Source: Agrypnia vestita (lineage: Eukaryota > Arthropoda > Insecta > Trichoptera > Phryganeidae). From it: a stretch of DNA of 64,000 nucleotides. The DNA is taken from assembly GCA_016648135.1 (NCBI GenBank), contig JADDOH010010125.1:1-64000 (forward strand). The letters are read 5' to 3'. The notes under the pieces are model-generated. The model did no database searches, was not told the DNA's origin, and was given only the letters and a program-made list of their open reading frames with translations. Below are positions 18,807-29,640 of the stretch, one piece after another. Position numbers and translations under genes: made by a program. How positions within the stretch are numbered: the first letter of the stretch is position 1; each line of letters begins with the position of its first letter.

Positions 18807-19292
18807 CAAAACATTTCAGTGCAATCGCAAGTTTTCAATGTGGACTTGCGCCAGATACAGATTTGCATATGTTTCAAACGTATTTTAAAAATTCCAACAA
18901 GGGTATTCGAAAAATTTCTCGAAGGTGGTTTTTAGTCTAATGCTGGGCGATACGCCTTGATGCTATCTCAAGAGATGTAATCATGATCTTCTGAACATAG
19001 AGGTCTTGTAGTTTGCGTCCGCAATGCCAACATCTCGCCTCCGCTCTTGCTACTCTATAGTCGGGTCCATAAAAACTAAAGACTGCGACCATAAATTATA
19101 ATACCTATCAGTAGGGATGCGAAACGCTGCAAACGCTATGTTGATAATTATCTGCCTGCGTATACACAGTCGATGAGTATAACTTTGCGGAGAGTATGGT
19201 TCGAGAGCTCTGGTTGGTCAACGTTCTTTGGAACGGAAAACTCACCGAATGGACATAAAAATACACAACGAAACACTCTCTGAACTATAATA
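18807..19292. other. No recognised feature
   Basis: No reading frame or repeat relationship was found. Confidence 0.4.
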
Positions 19293-19294
19293 TA

Positions 19295-20119
19295 CAGTGG
19301 AACCTTTCATAACGAGCACCTCTGATAACGAGTAATTCGCATAACGAGCGACATTTCGCATAACGAGTGACGCAGAAAGGGGAAGTCGCATAACGAATTG
19401 ACGCACTTGCGAGCCAGGACTTCCGCGTCACTGCACGTGATCCTGCAAAGACGCGGAAGTCATCATTCTGTATTTATTTTTTTATACACTTGTGTTCAGA
19501 CATTATTTGTATTTTTTTTTTGTGCAAATTTTAATAACCCTTGCAAAAATGTACCCGGAGAAAAAGCCACAAGAATACAGCCATAAGAGAATAAAAATAA
19601 CTGTAGAAATGAAATGTAAAATCATTGAAAAGCGAGAACTAGGTTTGAGGGTAGCTGAACTAGCAAGGGAAACTGTTGCATCGTACATTGAGAAGCATCA
19701 TCCTAATGAGGAGGTGGCTATGCGTGTTACAAATTCATTCAATGATAATGCCATGTCACATATTCACCAAATTTTGAAGCTTCGGCAAAAAAATGTCTTT
19801 CGACAGCTTTATAGTAAAAAAAGAATTAATTATTTGTCATAATTTCATAAATAATAAGCTAGTTTCGATTTTTTTTTATTGTTTTTCAAATTGAAATCGC
19901 ATTCCAGGTTGTTACGATTTACGATCCTTTACAATAAACAAGTAGGTACGTATGTAATTTTTTTTTTGTATATCGTTAAAAATGAATATTTTTTCGACAT
20001 GGAACGCAGTATCGTGTTTTACATTGATTTATATGGGAAAATTTGTTTCGCTTAGCGAGTGTTTCACATAACGAGAAAGATTCTGGAACGAATTATGCTC
20101 GTTATGAGAGGTTCCACTG
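19295..20119 (+). mobile_element. pogo/Tigger element with internal deletion
   Basis: Ends CAGTGGAACCTTTCATAACG and CGTTATGAGAGGTTCCACTG, flanked by TA. The frame 19549-19842 starts MYPEKKPQEYSHKRIKITVE and reads CKIIEKRELGLRVAELARE, the CENP-B-type N-terminal helix-turn-helix of pogo transposases. It then jumps to NSFNDNAMSHIHQILKLRQK, which resembles the C-terminus. The catalytic DDE part between them is deleted, so the element cannot transpose itself. The 97-codon fusion is still open. Confidence 0.9.
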
Positions 20120-20149
20120 TACTAAATACTTACGACTCATCATTGACAG

Positions 20150-20680
20150 ACATACACACATGTACTATTTATATGGACAAAGTAATTGACTCTATATCTA
20201 AACTGACTAGCCTATTCCAGAAATAACACGGAATCACACCGAAGACCATAAAAATTCTGATGTACGAGGCATACGTTTAGAGTAGAAAAGGATATATGAT
20301 ACCCTTCTGGGGAACCGGAAACAAGACGAACCTAAACAGACTCCAACGACAGCAAAATAAAATACTGAAAATGATCTACAATTTGAAATAACCGACATCA
20401 ACTGAAACGGTTTGCCGAATAACACAGCAATTAAACGTTGATAACATTACAAAAATCGAAACACTAAAACTCATTCACAAGGTAGCAAATGGCACACAAA
20501 ATACACGAAAATCATCAACACTACACTAGAACAGCTAAAATACCACAGACAAAACAAAAAACAAGACATCGCGACTAATTAGCATCGGATTAAAATAATA
20601 CAACGACCTACCACAACAGACCAAACAATTGACTACTAACAACTTCAAAAGGGAAGTGAAATAGAATAAAAATTATCAAC
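20150..20680 (+). mobile_element. CR1-like LINE C-terminal fragment
   Basis: Plus frames give TPKTIKILMYEAYV, NLNRLQRQQNKILKMIYNL, LNVDNITKIETLKLIHKVAN and KYNDLPQQTKQL, the post-RT region of a CR1/Jockey-type LINE. Several stops interrupt it. Confidence 0.65.
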
Positions 20681-20857
20681 CAGTTTCAACTATTTTTCGA
20701 GAACTTTTTGAACACCCGTCAGTCGTAGAATAAAAATTTAACAAAATTCTAGCTACTTGGAATATGATTGTATGATATGATTCGTCCCATTTCTAAGTGA
20801 ACATTCCATTTGCGGTGGTTTTAGAAAATAATTGTTATTAATGTAACTAAATAAATA

Positions 20858-21231
20858 CAGGCAGTTCTCGATTTACGATTTTTCAGTTTAACAAACATTC
20901 CCTACAACGAATATTACGATATTAATGTTTTGTTTTTTTACGTAAAGCACGATTACAAACGTACAGGGAAGACAGTGTTACCTATATGTATTATAATTTT
21001 CTTAATGTTTTTCATTAAAGTTAACTAATACTTCTTGTATTCTCTTAATATTTATTCAACTTATTTTACGTTGGTAGCGTATCGTTCGTAATACAATGTA
21101 CATATTCCATGTTTAATACAATGTAAAAATAACCGCTAACTTACGCAAAATACATATTAAGTATTTTAACGCGTAACATATAACGAACGACCTCACAAAA
21201 CGGATCTCGTTCGTAAATCGAGAACTGTCTA
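20858..21231. mobile_element. TA-flanked MITE
   Basis: CAGGCAGTTCTCGATTTACG on the left is mirrored by CGTAAATCGAGAACTGTCT on the right, with TA at the borders. Both arms also contain ACGAAC/GTTCGT words. The CAG-starting end with a TA target fits Tc1/mariner-pogo type MITEs. Confidence 0.75.
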
Positions 21232-21875
21232 TGCTAATAATAAGTTATATAATTATATATGTCATTGAAAAGGCAGTGATTTTCGTATACAATTAAAATA
21301 AATAAACTATTGTTGATATACGTAGTATCTACATATTCGCTGGTGAATTGATTATATTTATGGGACAATCACTTGATAACACTTGGCTAGGTACAACTGT
21401 CAACCGATTTTGCTAGCAACTATTAATAGTTATAAAGAGACTAAATATCTATGTTCATTTTGGATTCTTCCCTTCTAAATTAGTTTAACGTATCGTAACT
21501 GATATATTTACTGAAAATAATAAATCAAGCAAACCCAGGAAAGGTGCACATACAGATGTAAACTGAACATGTTCCAATATTTTTTCTTTTTGATTAAATC
21601 TTCAGTTTTCCTTGTGGTTTTTGGCATTAAAGAGCGTTGTCATTATTATTGTGGCAGTTAATTTATGGTGCAACGAGATTTTTTTAATTTTTACTAAATG
21701 AAAAATAGGTCAGAGTTTTCTGGGACATTCGGCCGTGAGTCAAAGAGGTACTCTAGATCTGTAAAACCAGTCAAGTCACAGATAGCTGGGGCGTACACAC
21801 GACACAAGACACCTTCCTGACTGTGCATGTCTCCGACACGGTATTGTCACAAAATATATAGACACAAACAAACTA
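21232..21875. other. AT-rich stretch, nothing recognised
   Basis: No coding or repeat signal found. Confidence 0.4.
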
Positions 21876-22337
21876 AAGATGCGCGATTACGAGACATTTC
21901 CATAATCGAATGATTAGTAATCGCATGATTTTCGTAATCGAATGATTGGTAATCGATACACGAGACATTAGTTATATATAGAAATGCGCGATTACGAGAA
22001 TTTCCTTCTGAATATTTTGAGTTTGTCCAAATTTTTCAGAACACAGTACTGGATTTTGTCACAGGGACATCATTAATCAAGATATATTAACTTTAATTCC
22101 AATCATAAAAATAGATATCTCATTAGTGACATCTTTGGTTAATTAAGGGGAATGAAAAAGCTTTGGGTGCCGGTCGCGCCAATGATTATTTAAACACACA
22201 TATGAAACAGGTTGTAAAATTTAAATATGTACAACTTCCAAAATTTGATAGACGTGGTAATCTATCATGAAAGAATATCACATCTATCATTTTACACAAT
22301 GTAACCCACCATTTCCCATTTCCACCCATTTGTTCAT

Positions 22338-22401
22338 CTGGCTTTACACAATGTAACGTTTACCATTCACCCATGGTGAACGTTACATTGTGTAAAGCCA
22401 G
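22338..22401. repeat. Perfect 23-bp-arm hairpin
   Basis: CTGGCTTTACACAATGTAAC continues to GTT and is exactly inverted at 22379-22401. The 18-nt centre includes TTCACCCATGGTGAA. Adjacent to a copy of the 8160-8345 repeat family. Confidence 0.9.
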
Positions 22402-22805
22402 TCGTGCAATAGGTCGTAAGCCCTATGAACCCTCAAAGACTTCCATACCTTCTTTCCCATACTAAAGTATAATTTCGTCTCCGTGAGATATCTATATATA
22501 ATGAGAATTTCCTTGATCTTTATACATCAACGGGGAGGTGGGATTTTAAATATTCGTCTTAGCTACATATCAATTTCCCTGAAAATAAAAAATAAAATCT
22601 GACGGAGGGGTGGAATTTCAAAAGTAGTTTAAGTTACACCAACTTCCACTTTCCAACCACTGTCAATAATCGAATAGCATACCATTAGTAATTAGTAAGT
22701 AGATAACTGTCAAATGTTTGCGGTGATCTCGAATACTAAATTAGTAGCTAATGAATTAGTACTCGTTATTAATTACTCCAGTACTATTTAACTGTAATTT
22801 CGTAA

Positions 22806-23232
22806 CAGTCGCCAGTGTGCAATATGTACTAGTTACGTCGGCGGATTTCACTGTGACTTCTCTCAACTATACAGAGTGCCATGCGATTGTGGAGCTTTCT
22901 GCATAGGACAAACCAAACGCAATATCGCTACACGATTGAAGGAACACATTGGAGCAATTAAAAACACCAATACATCGGCAATCTGCGAACATGCATCCGA
23001 AGGGAATCTCTGCCACTTCATCAGATTTGACAAGGCAAAAACCTTATCAACAGAACCGTACCTTATACCCAGATTAGTGAGGGAGTCCATTAAAATATAC
23101 AAACATCCCAATTTCAATAGAGATGACAGTTACAAACTATCAAGTATTTGGCGCCCTGTTCTAATTCAACACTTGAGAGAAGTCTCAGTAAAATACACCG
23201 ACGTAACTAGTACATATTGCACACGGCGACCT
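22806..23232. repeat. Inverted repeat bracketing the second Penelope-like fragment
   Basis: About 42 bp at 22806-22846 (AGTCGCCAGTGTGCAATATG...) is inverted at 23191-23232 (CATATTGCACACGGCGACC). The GIY-YIG reading frame lies between. Confidence 0.85.
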
Positions 23233-23420
23233 TTATTGTAAAAGAAGAGAACACTCCACAACAAAGTGCATACAATTTACGCCCTAGAAAGCAGCACCTA
23301 ATCAGTCCGACCTCCACCTCCGCGGGTAAAGGTCGTTCTCCTGATGACGTTGGATAAGTATCCAACGAAACGTCGAGATTCGCTTCTCGGTAATACATAC
23401 GGTGTGTATAAAATATCCGA
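22850..23420 (+). mobile_element. Penelope-like element fragment with GIY-YIG endonuclease
   Basis: The plus strand reads QLYRVPCDCGAFCIGQTKRN, the GIY-YIG core with its cysteine pair, then TRLKEHIGAIKN, RESIKIYKHPNFNRDDS and a final SIWRPVL. The first Y of the GIY motif is kept as LYR. The open frame 22876-23241 covers most of the nuclease; the RT part is absent. A hammerhead-like motif lies about 100 bp past the stop. It differs from the 4774-5487 copy, so two Penelope families or ages are present. Confidence 0.82.
23337..23378 (+). ncRNA. Hammerhead-ribozyme-like motif in Penelope 3' region
   Basis: CTGATGA at 23341, stem II GTTGGAT/ATCCAAC with tetraloop AAGT, GAAAC at 23367 and GTC at 23372. 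Stem I pairs TCTC (23337-23340) with GAGA (23375-23378). This is the cleanest copy in the window. A single extra C stands between CTGATGA and stem II. Confidence 0.65.
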
Positions 23421-23985
23421 AATTACAGTAAAATACGTCTAACGACCGTAATAACAACCTTAACTCTTTAATACTCCAGTACTATTAGTATTCGTTGCTA
23501 ACATATCTCGAGTTATTCGAATGATTTTAATAATCGAGTTATTCGAGTTAAGATATCTCGGAGTCGCGCATCGCTAGCTTGGATTTGTTTGACAAACCGA
23601 ATTTAGGAAATGTAAACCTACGAGATTTTTCTAAAATTTCAAGATTTATGTAACAGATTAGACCCAAAACGTTATGAAACATCATCTGCTCAAAAACATC
23701 CTCCACTTGCCATCACACTAATGCTTCCTGACAACTTGCTTACCTATTGCACCGGATATCGTATTCAACTGCGGGTCTCGTGCAATGCGCCACATATTGT
23801 GTATTTTTCGTTCCCAGTTTTATCAGCGTCAATGTGACAATATAATTCCCGGAATTTACTTTGTAAAATATACGCGTGGAATAAAATGTACACAACTGGC
23901 TCCGGGCGCCTCCAACCTGCACCTCTTGGTCCATTCTTCACTCATGGTACGGTGGTGGCCCGAGACACATACACACATACACCCT

Positions 23986-24430
23986 TGTAATGAGTTACCA
24001 CAGATGCTGACATCGAGTACGGCAGGCCGCTACCTTCGATACAGAGGTCGAGCGCTTTTCACTGAAAGCGCTGATCACAATCGAAAGTAGGACAATATAA
24101 CGAGAGCGACGGCCGCGAACAAGAGAAATGCTACGAACAGCTATCGCATTCCCAAACAGCGGACGCTGTAGATTGAAGCCACTACACGCAAGGCACCGCG
24201 GTTCCTTTGTCCACGACCAACTATATAAACGGTAATCTCCAGAGCAGATTATCTCACTTCCCCAGTGAACGGCTCGTATAGCGAAAGCCCTCGCCGTCAT
24301 ACCTTCGAACGTCACGCTTTCACTTATAACTCTTGTACCTACTGTAGACTTTATAACTTGCGCTTTTGCAATTCAATAAATTCTGTAAAACCATCGTGAC
24401 TTTACATCATCAACACAGCTTCAACTCATC
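23986..24430 (+). mobile_element. Possible LTR
   Basis: Starts TGTAATGAGTTACCACAG. It has a TATA-box-like ACTATATAAACGG at about 24220 and a poly(A)-type CAATAAATTCTG at about 24373, an LTR-like order. The end and the target duplication were not found. Confidence 0.35.
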
Positions 24431-25029
24431 CTAAACCGGAGGGCTTATCCACCTCCAAAGTACTTTAATACTTTTGTATTATTATAATGTAATAGTACTT
24501 CAACGTTTAATTGTATTATGAATAGGGATTGAAAAATATAAATCGCATCTTAATAATACTAATGACGATGCCCTTCATTAGCTGAAACTAGTAGGTGACG
24601 AAAATAAATTTTGGTCAAAATTGAACCCATTAATTATAACGAATCGATCCATCAAGAAATTTCGGAGAGTTTTAAATTTAAAATAAAAGCACACTGTGCG
24701 CAGTGTACATAGCCGATAGCATGCGTCGAGTACTTTGATGCATTACTGTCTAGCGTGAAGTGATCACAAACTTTTCTCTTTTACACTATTGAAGTGTATC
24801 GCTATACCACGCATCCTCAAAGTTCCATGACCAAAAATAGACAAGTAGCGCTTCTAAATATTTGTGGGGGTAATGTCCGCATTGCGTCAGCAGTCCTACC
24901 AGCACGGGAATTGCATCCGCCCTAGCTGGAAGCGTTGAGCAGAGGGCATTGCACTTCTCAATTTCTGTTGTCCGATTGTTTCCATAGTCTGGATTTGCTG
25001 ATCTCAGTGCTTCCAGCCGTGAACCAGAC
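24431..25029. other. No recognised feature
   Basis: One short motif, AGCTGAAACTAGTAGGTGAC near 24580, resembles the 3' part of the hammerhead-like motifs, but no CTGATGA precedes it at the right distance. Confidence 0.35.
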
Positions 25030-25275
25030 ATTCATCGTCCATCGGTCCATCGGTCAGTGAAAGATTTCCTGATTAGAAGGGGAACCAACAATGAGTCAGC
25101 ATATAAATGGTACCCTTTGATATTGCGTCGGTCATTTCCTTATTCTATTTCTGCTTCCTTACTTGTACACTTTTATTGGCTCCCGGAGCTTAACTCTGAA
25201 AGAAATAAACATCAACGATACAACCAAGCACTCTTTCATTCCGCAACCTTCTCTAAACATTGACTTGGACAGCGT
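25030..25275 (+). mobile_element. LTR-like segment, related to 33830-33965
   Basis: TCTGAAAGAAATAAACATCA, CACTCTTTCATTCCGCAACC and CTTCTCTAAA match, in order, the segment at 33890-33950. The AATAAA followed by a C-rich stretch suggests the R-U5 part of an LTR. Confidence 0.35.
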
Positions 25276-25990
25276 TCCCATTTCTGGAAGAAATCATAGA
25301 ACCGATTTCCTGGAAAATTGTCTCATATTCTGTTGAAAATAATCGTAAAATTCTCGTCCCTTCAGTGCAGCTTTTCATTTTGAAAAAAGCCGGAGATCAC
25401 AGGGCGGATCAATAGGCAAGATGATCTAATTAAGTAATCATTTTTTGGCCAGAAAGTCTCTCGTGGTAAGCGCACTGCGACACGAAATTTACGCACGTGT
25501 TAGTGCAAACTTGTCCCCAAATACAAATACTTGCGTGAATTTTATACAGCTACGTCTCAGGCAACATGCACGCCTGCATATCGATTCCGGGAATTAAATC
25601 GTCACGCTTCGTATGTGTAATACAATATAATATCGGTCGAAATAAACATATCTTCTTACGTGTTAATCTATTTGTAAAAATATTAATAAATAATTTTGAT
25701 GTCCATAATGTTATGATTTTAGTGTGTAAGTGTATTTCTAAAACTATGTATAAATATAATACGTGTAATAATACGCTACTGCTAGGAATGCATTAAAACC
25801 ACTTGTAATAATTTTATCATAGTACCTACTTACCTACCATTTTTCTGTTAGCTTCATTGTGAATTATTAAATATTGTACATACGTAAATAGTTACCTACA
25901 CATGAAATGTGCATAAAAATATAAATGCGAAATATATAATCACGCCGTTGTTTTAATTATCTCTTTATTGACCCCAACAATCAACAAAAG
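25276..25990. other. AT-rich stretch, nothing recognised
   Basis: No convincing frame, hairpin or repeat. Confidence 0.4.
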
Positions 25991-25992
25991 AG

Positions 25993-26050
25993 TTTTAACC
26001 TTGTGATACTAGCGACAGTAATTGTTAACGCTAGTGTCACAGGGTTAAAA
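25993..26050. repeat. 58-bp imperfect hairpin
   Basis: TTTTAACCTTGTGA..CTAGCG is mirrored by CGCTAGTGTCACAGGGTTAAAA around a 14-nt loop. The size fits a small MITE or a miRNA-like hairpin; nothing decides between them. Confidence 0.75.
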
Positions 26051-26189
26051 ATATATTTGCTAATATAGTGACTTTTATGTATTTAAAACCTATAATATGA
26101 AGCGGCAATGAAGAACGAGCGAGAATGGAATGAGCGTGCACTGAAAGTTTTTGAAATAAACATTTTTGATTGGTTTTAGAAAAATATTT

Positions 26190-26445
26190 TTAGCATAGAT
26201 GCTACCACAGCAAACGCTGTACTTTGGATGATGAGGTAAGGTTTATTACAATAAGAAGAGAAGACTGTTTAGCCATGTGAAGAGGATGACGAACCCAATC
26301 ACCGAAGTTACACCAGAACACAACAAGACCAACAGGACGCTGGAGATTGAAAAGACCAAAGTTAAGGTGAAGTGACCGTGTTTTCAATGACATGACTTCC
26401 TTAGAAATCCAGGACTGGAGAGCTATGTTCCTTCTAATAATTCTA
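26190..26445 (+). mobile_element. LINE ORF2 C-terminal fragment
   Basis: Plus frames give KRRLFSHVKRMTNPITEV and, after frameshifts, FNDMTSLEIQDWRAMFL. The HVKRM and DWRA words are typical of the last 100 residues of RTE-like LINEs. Confidence 0.55.
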
Positions 26446-26447
26446 TT

Positions 26448-26918
26448 ACAGGGTTATTTGGAAAACATTAATAACCTCGCATGACTATACTCCTGCCTTG
26501 ATTGTGAATAATGATGTTCAAGAAGCCATGACCTGATATCAATTGTTACGGAGTTATGCAATATCAAAGATTGCATTTTTTTTAAATATTTCTGACGTTT
26601 TTTTTTAAAAAAACATTGAACTGTCATTACAGTAACTTATACCGATTACAAGTTAAATAAAATGATTAAAACGCTAAGGTTTTTATTATTTTATTTGACT
26701 TGTATTAAAGGGAATGTATTTTTTATATTCGATATAAGTTACTGTAATGATAGTACAAAATATTCCAAAAATTAGTCAGAAATATTGAAAAAAATGCAAA
26801 TTTAGATTTTTAGATCAGATTAGATATTTGGTCGTGGTTGCTTGAAAATCTTCGACTCATAATTAAAGCAGGAAAATAATCCTGCTAGATTATTAATGTT
26901 TTCTAAATAACCCTCTGT
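26448..26918. mobile_element. Palindromic MITE, copy C (decayed)
   Basis: Starts ACAGGGTTATTTGGAAAAC and ends TTCTAAATAACCCTCTGT. The same mirrored interior as copies B, F and G, but with more differences and a shorter centre. Confidence 0.88.
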
Positions 26919-27189
26919 ATATGCGCACTATAAACTTATCTGAGCAGTAAATGATGTAAAAATGGAATATGTGTGCAAATGTGCACCATTTTTGGCACTC
27001 ATAAGAAAGTACAGACCTAGTTAGAAAGTAATTGTTTAAAAGTTAACACTAAGGTATAATGTACAATATTCCTTCTCGATTTTGGTGCTTCACCCATCAG
27101 TTTAATAGGTCAATCATTACAAAATATTTTATTGATGTTTGATCTATGGCGTCTCATCCCATAAACACATAACCACCAATCTAGGTCAC
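26919..27189. other. No recognised feature
   Basis: AT-rich, no frame or repeat. Confidence 0.35.
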
Positions 27190-27600
27190 ACACACCCACA
27201 CACAAACGTGGCGAATCTGCTGCGTAGACAAAACTGAGGCACAGCAGTGTACACGAGCCATCGACACAGTGCGATGCCTGGAGCACCATCAGCACACGCA
27301 TACAGCCAGACTTCAAGAGAGTTATTTGTTCCCAAAACACATAAAAATAGTCGACGCCCTGTACGGGCATGTCAGTCTCTCAACTACCCCGGCGTAGGCC
27401 GGAGGCCCTGTTACGTCGAGTTTTTATCATCGTAATTATGTATAACTTATAATTGTTTTATCGAGTAAATAAAATCATCAACATTCCACGATTTTGGAGA
27501 ATTCCCGTTACATAACGGGTGGTGACCCTAAAGCAGCTTTCTCCTCATTCATCGATCACCACAAATTGGTGACTACCGACGCTCACCTTTACCCCCAAAA
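27190..27600 (+). mobile_element. Possible LTR end and primer-binding region
   Basis: A C/A-rich part is followed by GAGTAAATAAAATCATCAAC (poly(A)-like) and then TTACATAACGGGTGGTGACC. A GGTGACCC just after an LTR end is a common primer-binding arrangement in insect Gypsy/BEL elements. No gag or pol domain follows. Confidence 0.35.
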
Positions 27601-27689
27601 GTCCATTAAGAAGACAAACCTAAAACCTGCTTACGCATATTTATTTCTGTGTACGGCGGTTGGGAACATGTGTGCGGACAAACATTTAT

Positions 27690-27809
27690 AAATATCAGCA
27701 CATCCGCACATCTTAGAAGGAACATTACTGGAGATGTATTGTTCAGAGGATCACAGAGAACAATTGAGGAAAAATTTTGAGCAGGCCAAGACCCACCAAG
27801 GGTTTTAGA
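27690..27809 (+). mobile_element. LINE C-terminal fragment (AKTHQG family)
   Basis: Reads LRKNFEQAKTHQGF followed by a stop, like the minus-strand insert at 54169-54504, which reads AKTHQGL. A hAT MITE has inserted right behind it at 27817. Confidence 0.55.
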
Positions 27810-27816
27810 GTCAATA

Positions 27817-28056
27817 CAGGGGCGTGCAGTGAGAACAAGAGTCACGACTTTTACCTATGTATGTAAGTCTAAAATTTTTGAAAAGAAACCGAAATAAGAG
27901 ATATATTATATATCTCTTAATATTCATAATAATTAACATATTATTCAGATTATAATACTTCATAATATTCTGCCAGATAAATATTTAATTTCGTTTTGTT
28001 TTCTAAATAAATGTTAAAATTAAAGTTATGCTTTTCGTTCTCACTGCACGCCCCGT
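27817..28056. mobile_element. hAT-type MITE
   Basis: CAGGGGCGTGCAGTGAGAAC and GTTCTCACTGCACGCCCC are inverted ends. Direct repeats GTCAATA flank it (27810-27816 and 28057-28063; an 8-bp repeat with one mismatch). Same family as 2909-3129. Confidence 0.88.
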
Positions 28057-28063
28057 GTCAATA

Positions 28064-28560
28064 ATTATGATAAAAATGACATAGTACTGTAAAATTCTAT
28101 AAAATAAAATAATTCTAATATTCGGTTTTTTCTATTTATATACGTACAGAGCAAATCCAATATGTTAAATATGTTTAACAGGTAAATTTGTACCCAAATC
28201 GCGAGAGCATAGATACATGTTTACGTATTTTTATGAATACATAATTTCTCAATACATTTTTTGTGCAAGTTTTCGAAAAATTTTGAAAAATCGACCTAAA
28301 ACTGCCTTTTAAGGATTTATTTTCGACGAAACGGCATTATAATGTTTTTTCAACCTATTTTTTCATATTTCGCCCCCAATTTACGCCTCAATGTAAACTG
28401 AACGACATTATGGATTTACGAATTGCAAACAAACAGTGCAAAAATCTCACTAATGGCCGCCCGCAATTTGACAGTTCTCTCGACTGAATGCGTCATCTGG
28501 AAGAGGTGAATATCTATGGTTATTGTGCACGTAGGTACCACAGAATAAAGAAGATAGTAG
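28064..28560. other. Non-coding, nothing recognised
   Basis: AT-rich; no open frame of note. Confidence 0.4.
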
Positions 28561-28599
28561 GTACTCGCCCGCTCCGTGGGGGGTGAAGACACCTCGTTA

Positions 28600-28830
28600 G
28601 ACACTCGCGCAAGGAGCGCATTCACGGCGATCGAGATAGGCGGGCGCTCGGGCCGCTATCTCCGGCCGATATCTGGTCCGGCTAATGTGCCCAGATCTAG
28701 ATAGGGGGCATTAGCTGATTGAGGGGGACTGAAGGCGGAGTGAAGAGGGAAGATTATTACGCGGGTGGGAGTGCCGAAAATCATTCAAGCATCTGATAAG
28801 ATGCACAATGGGCGGCGGATACTGTGATCA
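28600..28830. promoter_or_regulatory. GC-rich block with clustered GATA motifs
   Basis: AGATAG, CTATCT, GATATC, TAGATAG and CTGATAAG occur within about 170 bp in an otherwise GC-rich, repeat-free stretch. This could be a GATA-factor enhancer; no gene is next to it in the window. Confidence 0.3.
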
Positions 28831-28974
28831 CAGATACAAGAAGATTTTAATTTATTAAAAAATTACGCTGTTCTGTCGCCGGCTCCGTCTTAAACTCTTT
28901 ATTTTTTTCCTGCTCCTTGTATGTGCGTGGCGTGCAAGTGTAATATTTGTGTCGTTTCTTCATTCTTTTTTTTG

Positions 28975-29263
28975 TTTAATATTTATTTATTTACTTAAGC
29001 CTTTATGGGCTTTTACAAAATATAAAATAAAAAAAATCACATAAGACAGATATGCAGTTAAAAAGATTCAAGTACATATAATAGATTTGTGTAAATTTAG
29101 ATTGCAGTTAAAAAGATTAATGTAGGTACATTTAACATTTAGTTGAGACGTAAAGAATTGTTTCAATGTACAATGTACATACTATCAGCAAAAATGTCAA
29201 CCACCTCCGCATGTTCATTCCCTAATGAGTGCAGTCTGGGTATTACGGGGTTTGCTAATTTAT
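28975..29263 (-). mobile_element. CR1/Jockey-like LINE 3' end, copy 1
   Basis: On the minus strand this ends with TTTTGTAAAAGCCCATAAAG and an AAATA tail. The other end carries the word ATTACGGGGTTTGCTAA, which recurs in the main copy near 30035. Confidence 0.7.
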
Positions 29264-29640
29264 TTATTTATTTATTTATTTATTTGTTTACGCCCATTAG
29301 GCTTTTACATAAAGAGTATAAAATAAATTTCAAAAAGCACATACATTAAAAGTTTCAGGAATAGCACCAAATCATGAGTATAAAAATTAAAAATGTAGAG
29401 TAGGTAACGAGCAGCAATGCGTATAGGCTTTTACATAAAAAAATATATCATAAAATTAAAAAGAACATACATTAAACAATATAAATTACAAGTAGCAAAT
29501 TATTAAAAGTACCAGGAATAGCACCAAAACATGAGTACAGAAATTAAAAATATAAAGTACAAAGCGGCAATGTGTACGAAAAATATATATTACCCACCAT
29601 TACATATTAACAGCTGAAGTCAGTAACGACTTCATTTTAT
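29264..29640 (-). mobile_element. CR1/Jockey-like LINE 3' end, copy 2
   Basis: Same 3' hairpin (AAAAGCCTAATGGGCG) and an ATAAATAAATA tail at the left. It contains two partial repeats of the element's 3' UTR (CAAATCATGAGT and CAAAACATGAGT). Confidence 0.65.

Larger units (their letters stand above)
21880..23575. mobile_element. Possible hAT-like element that captured other repeats
   Basis: AGATGCGCGATTACGAGAC on the left and GTCGCGCATCGC on the right are roughly inverted. Subterminal words such as TAATCGAATGATT and ATTAGTACTCG recur many times near both ends, as in hAT elements. The Penelope-like fragment and a long hairpin lie inside. Target duplication not clear. Confidence 0.35.
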
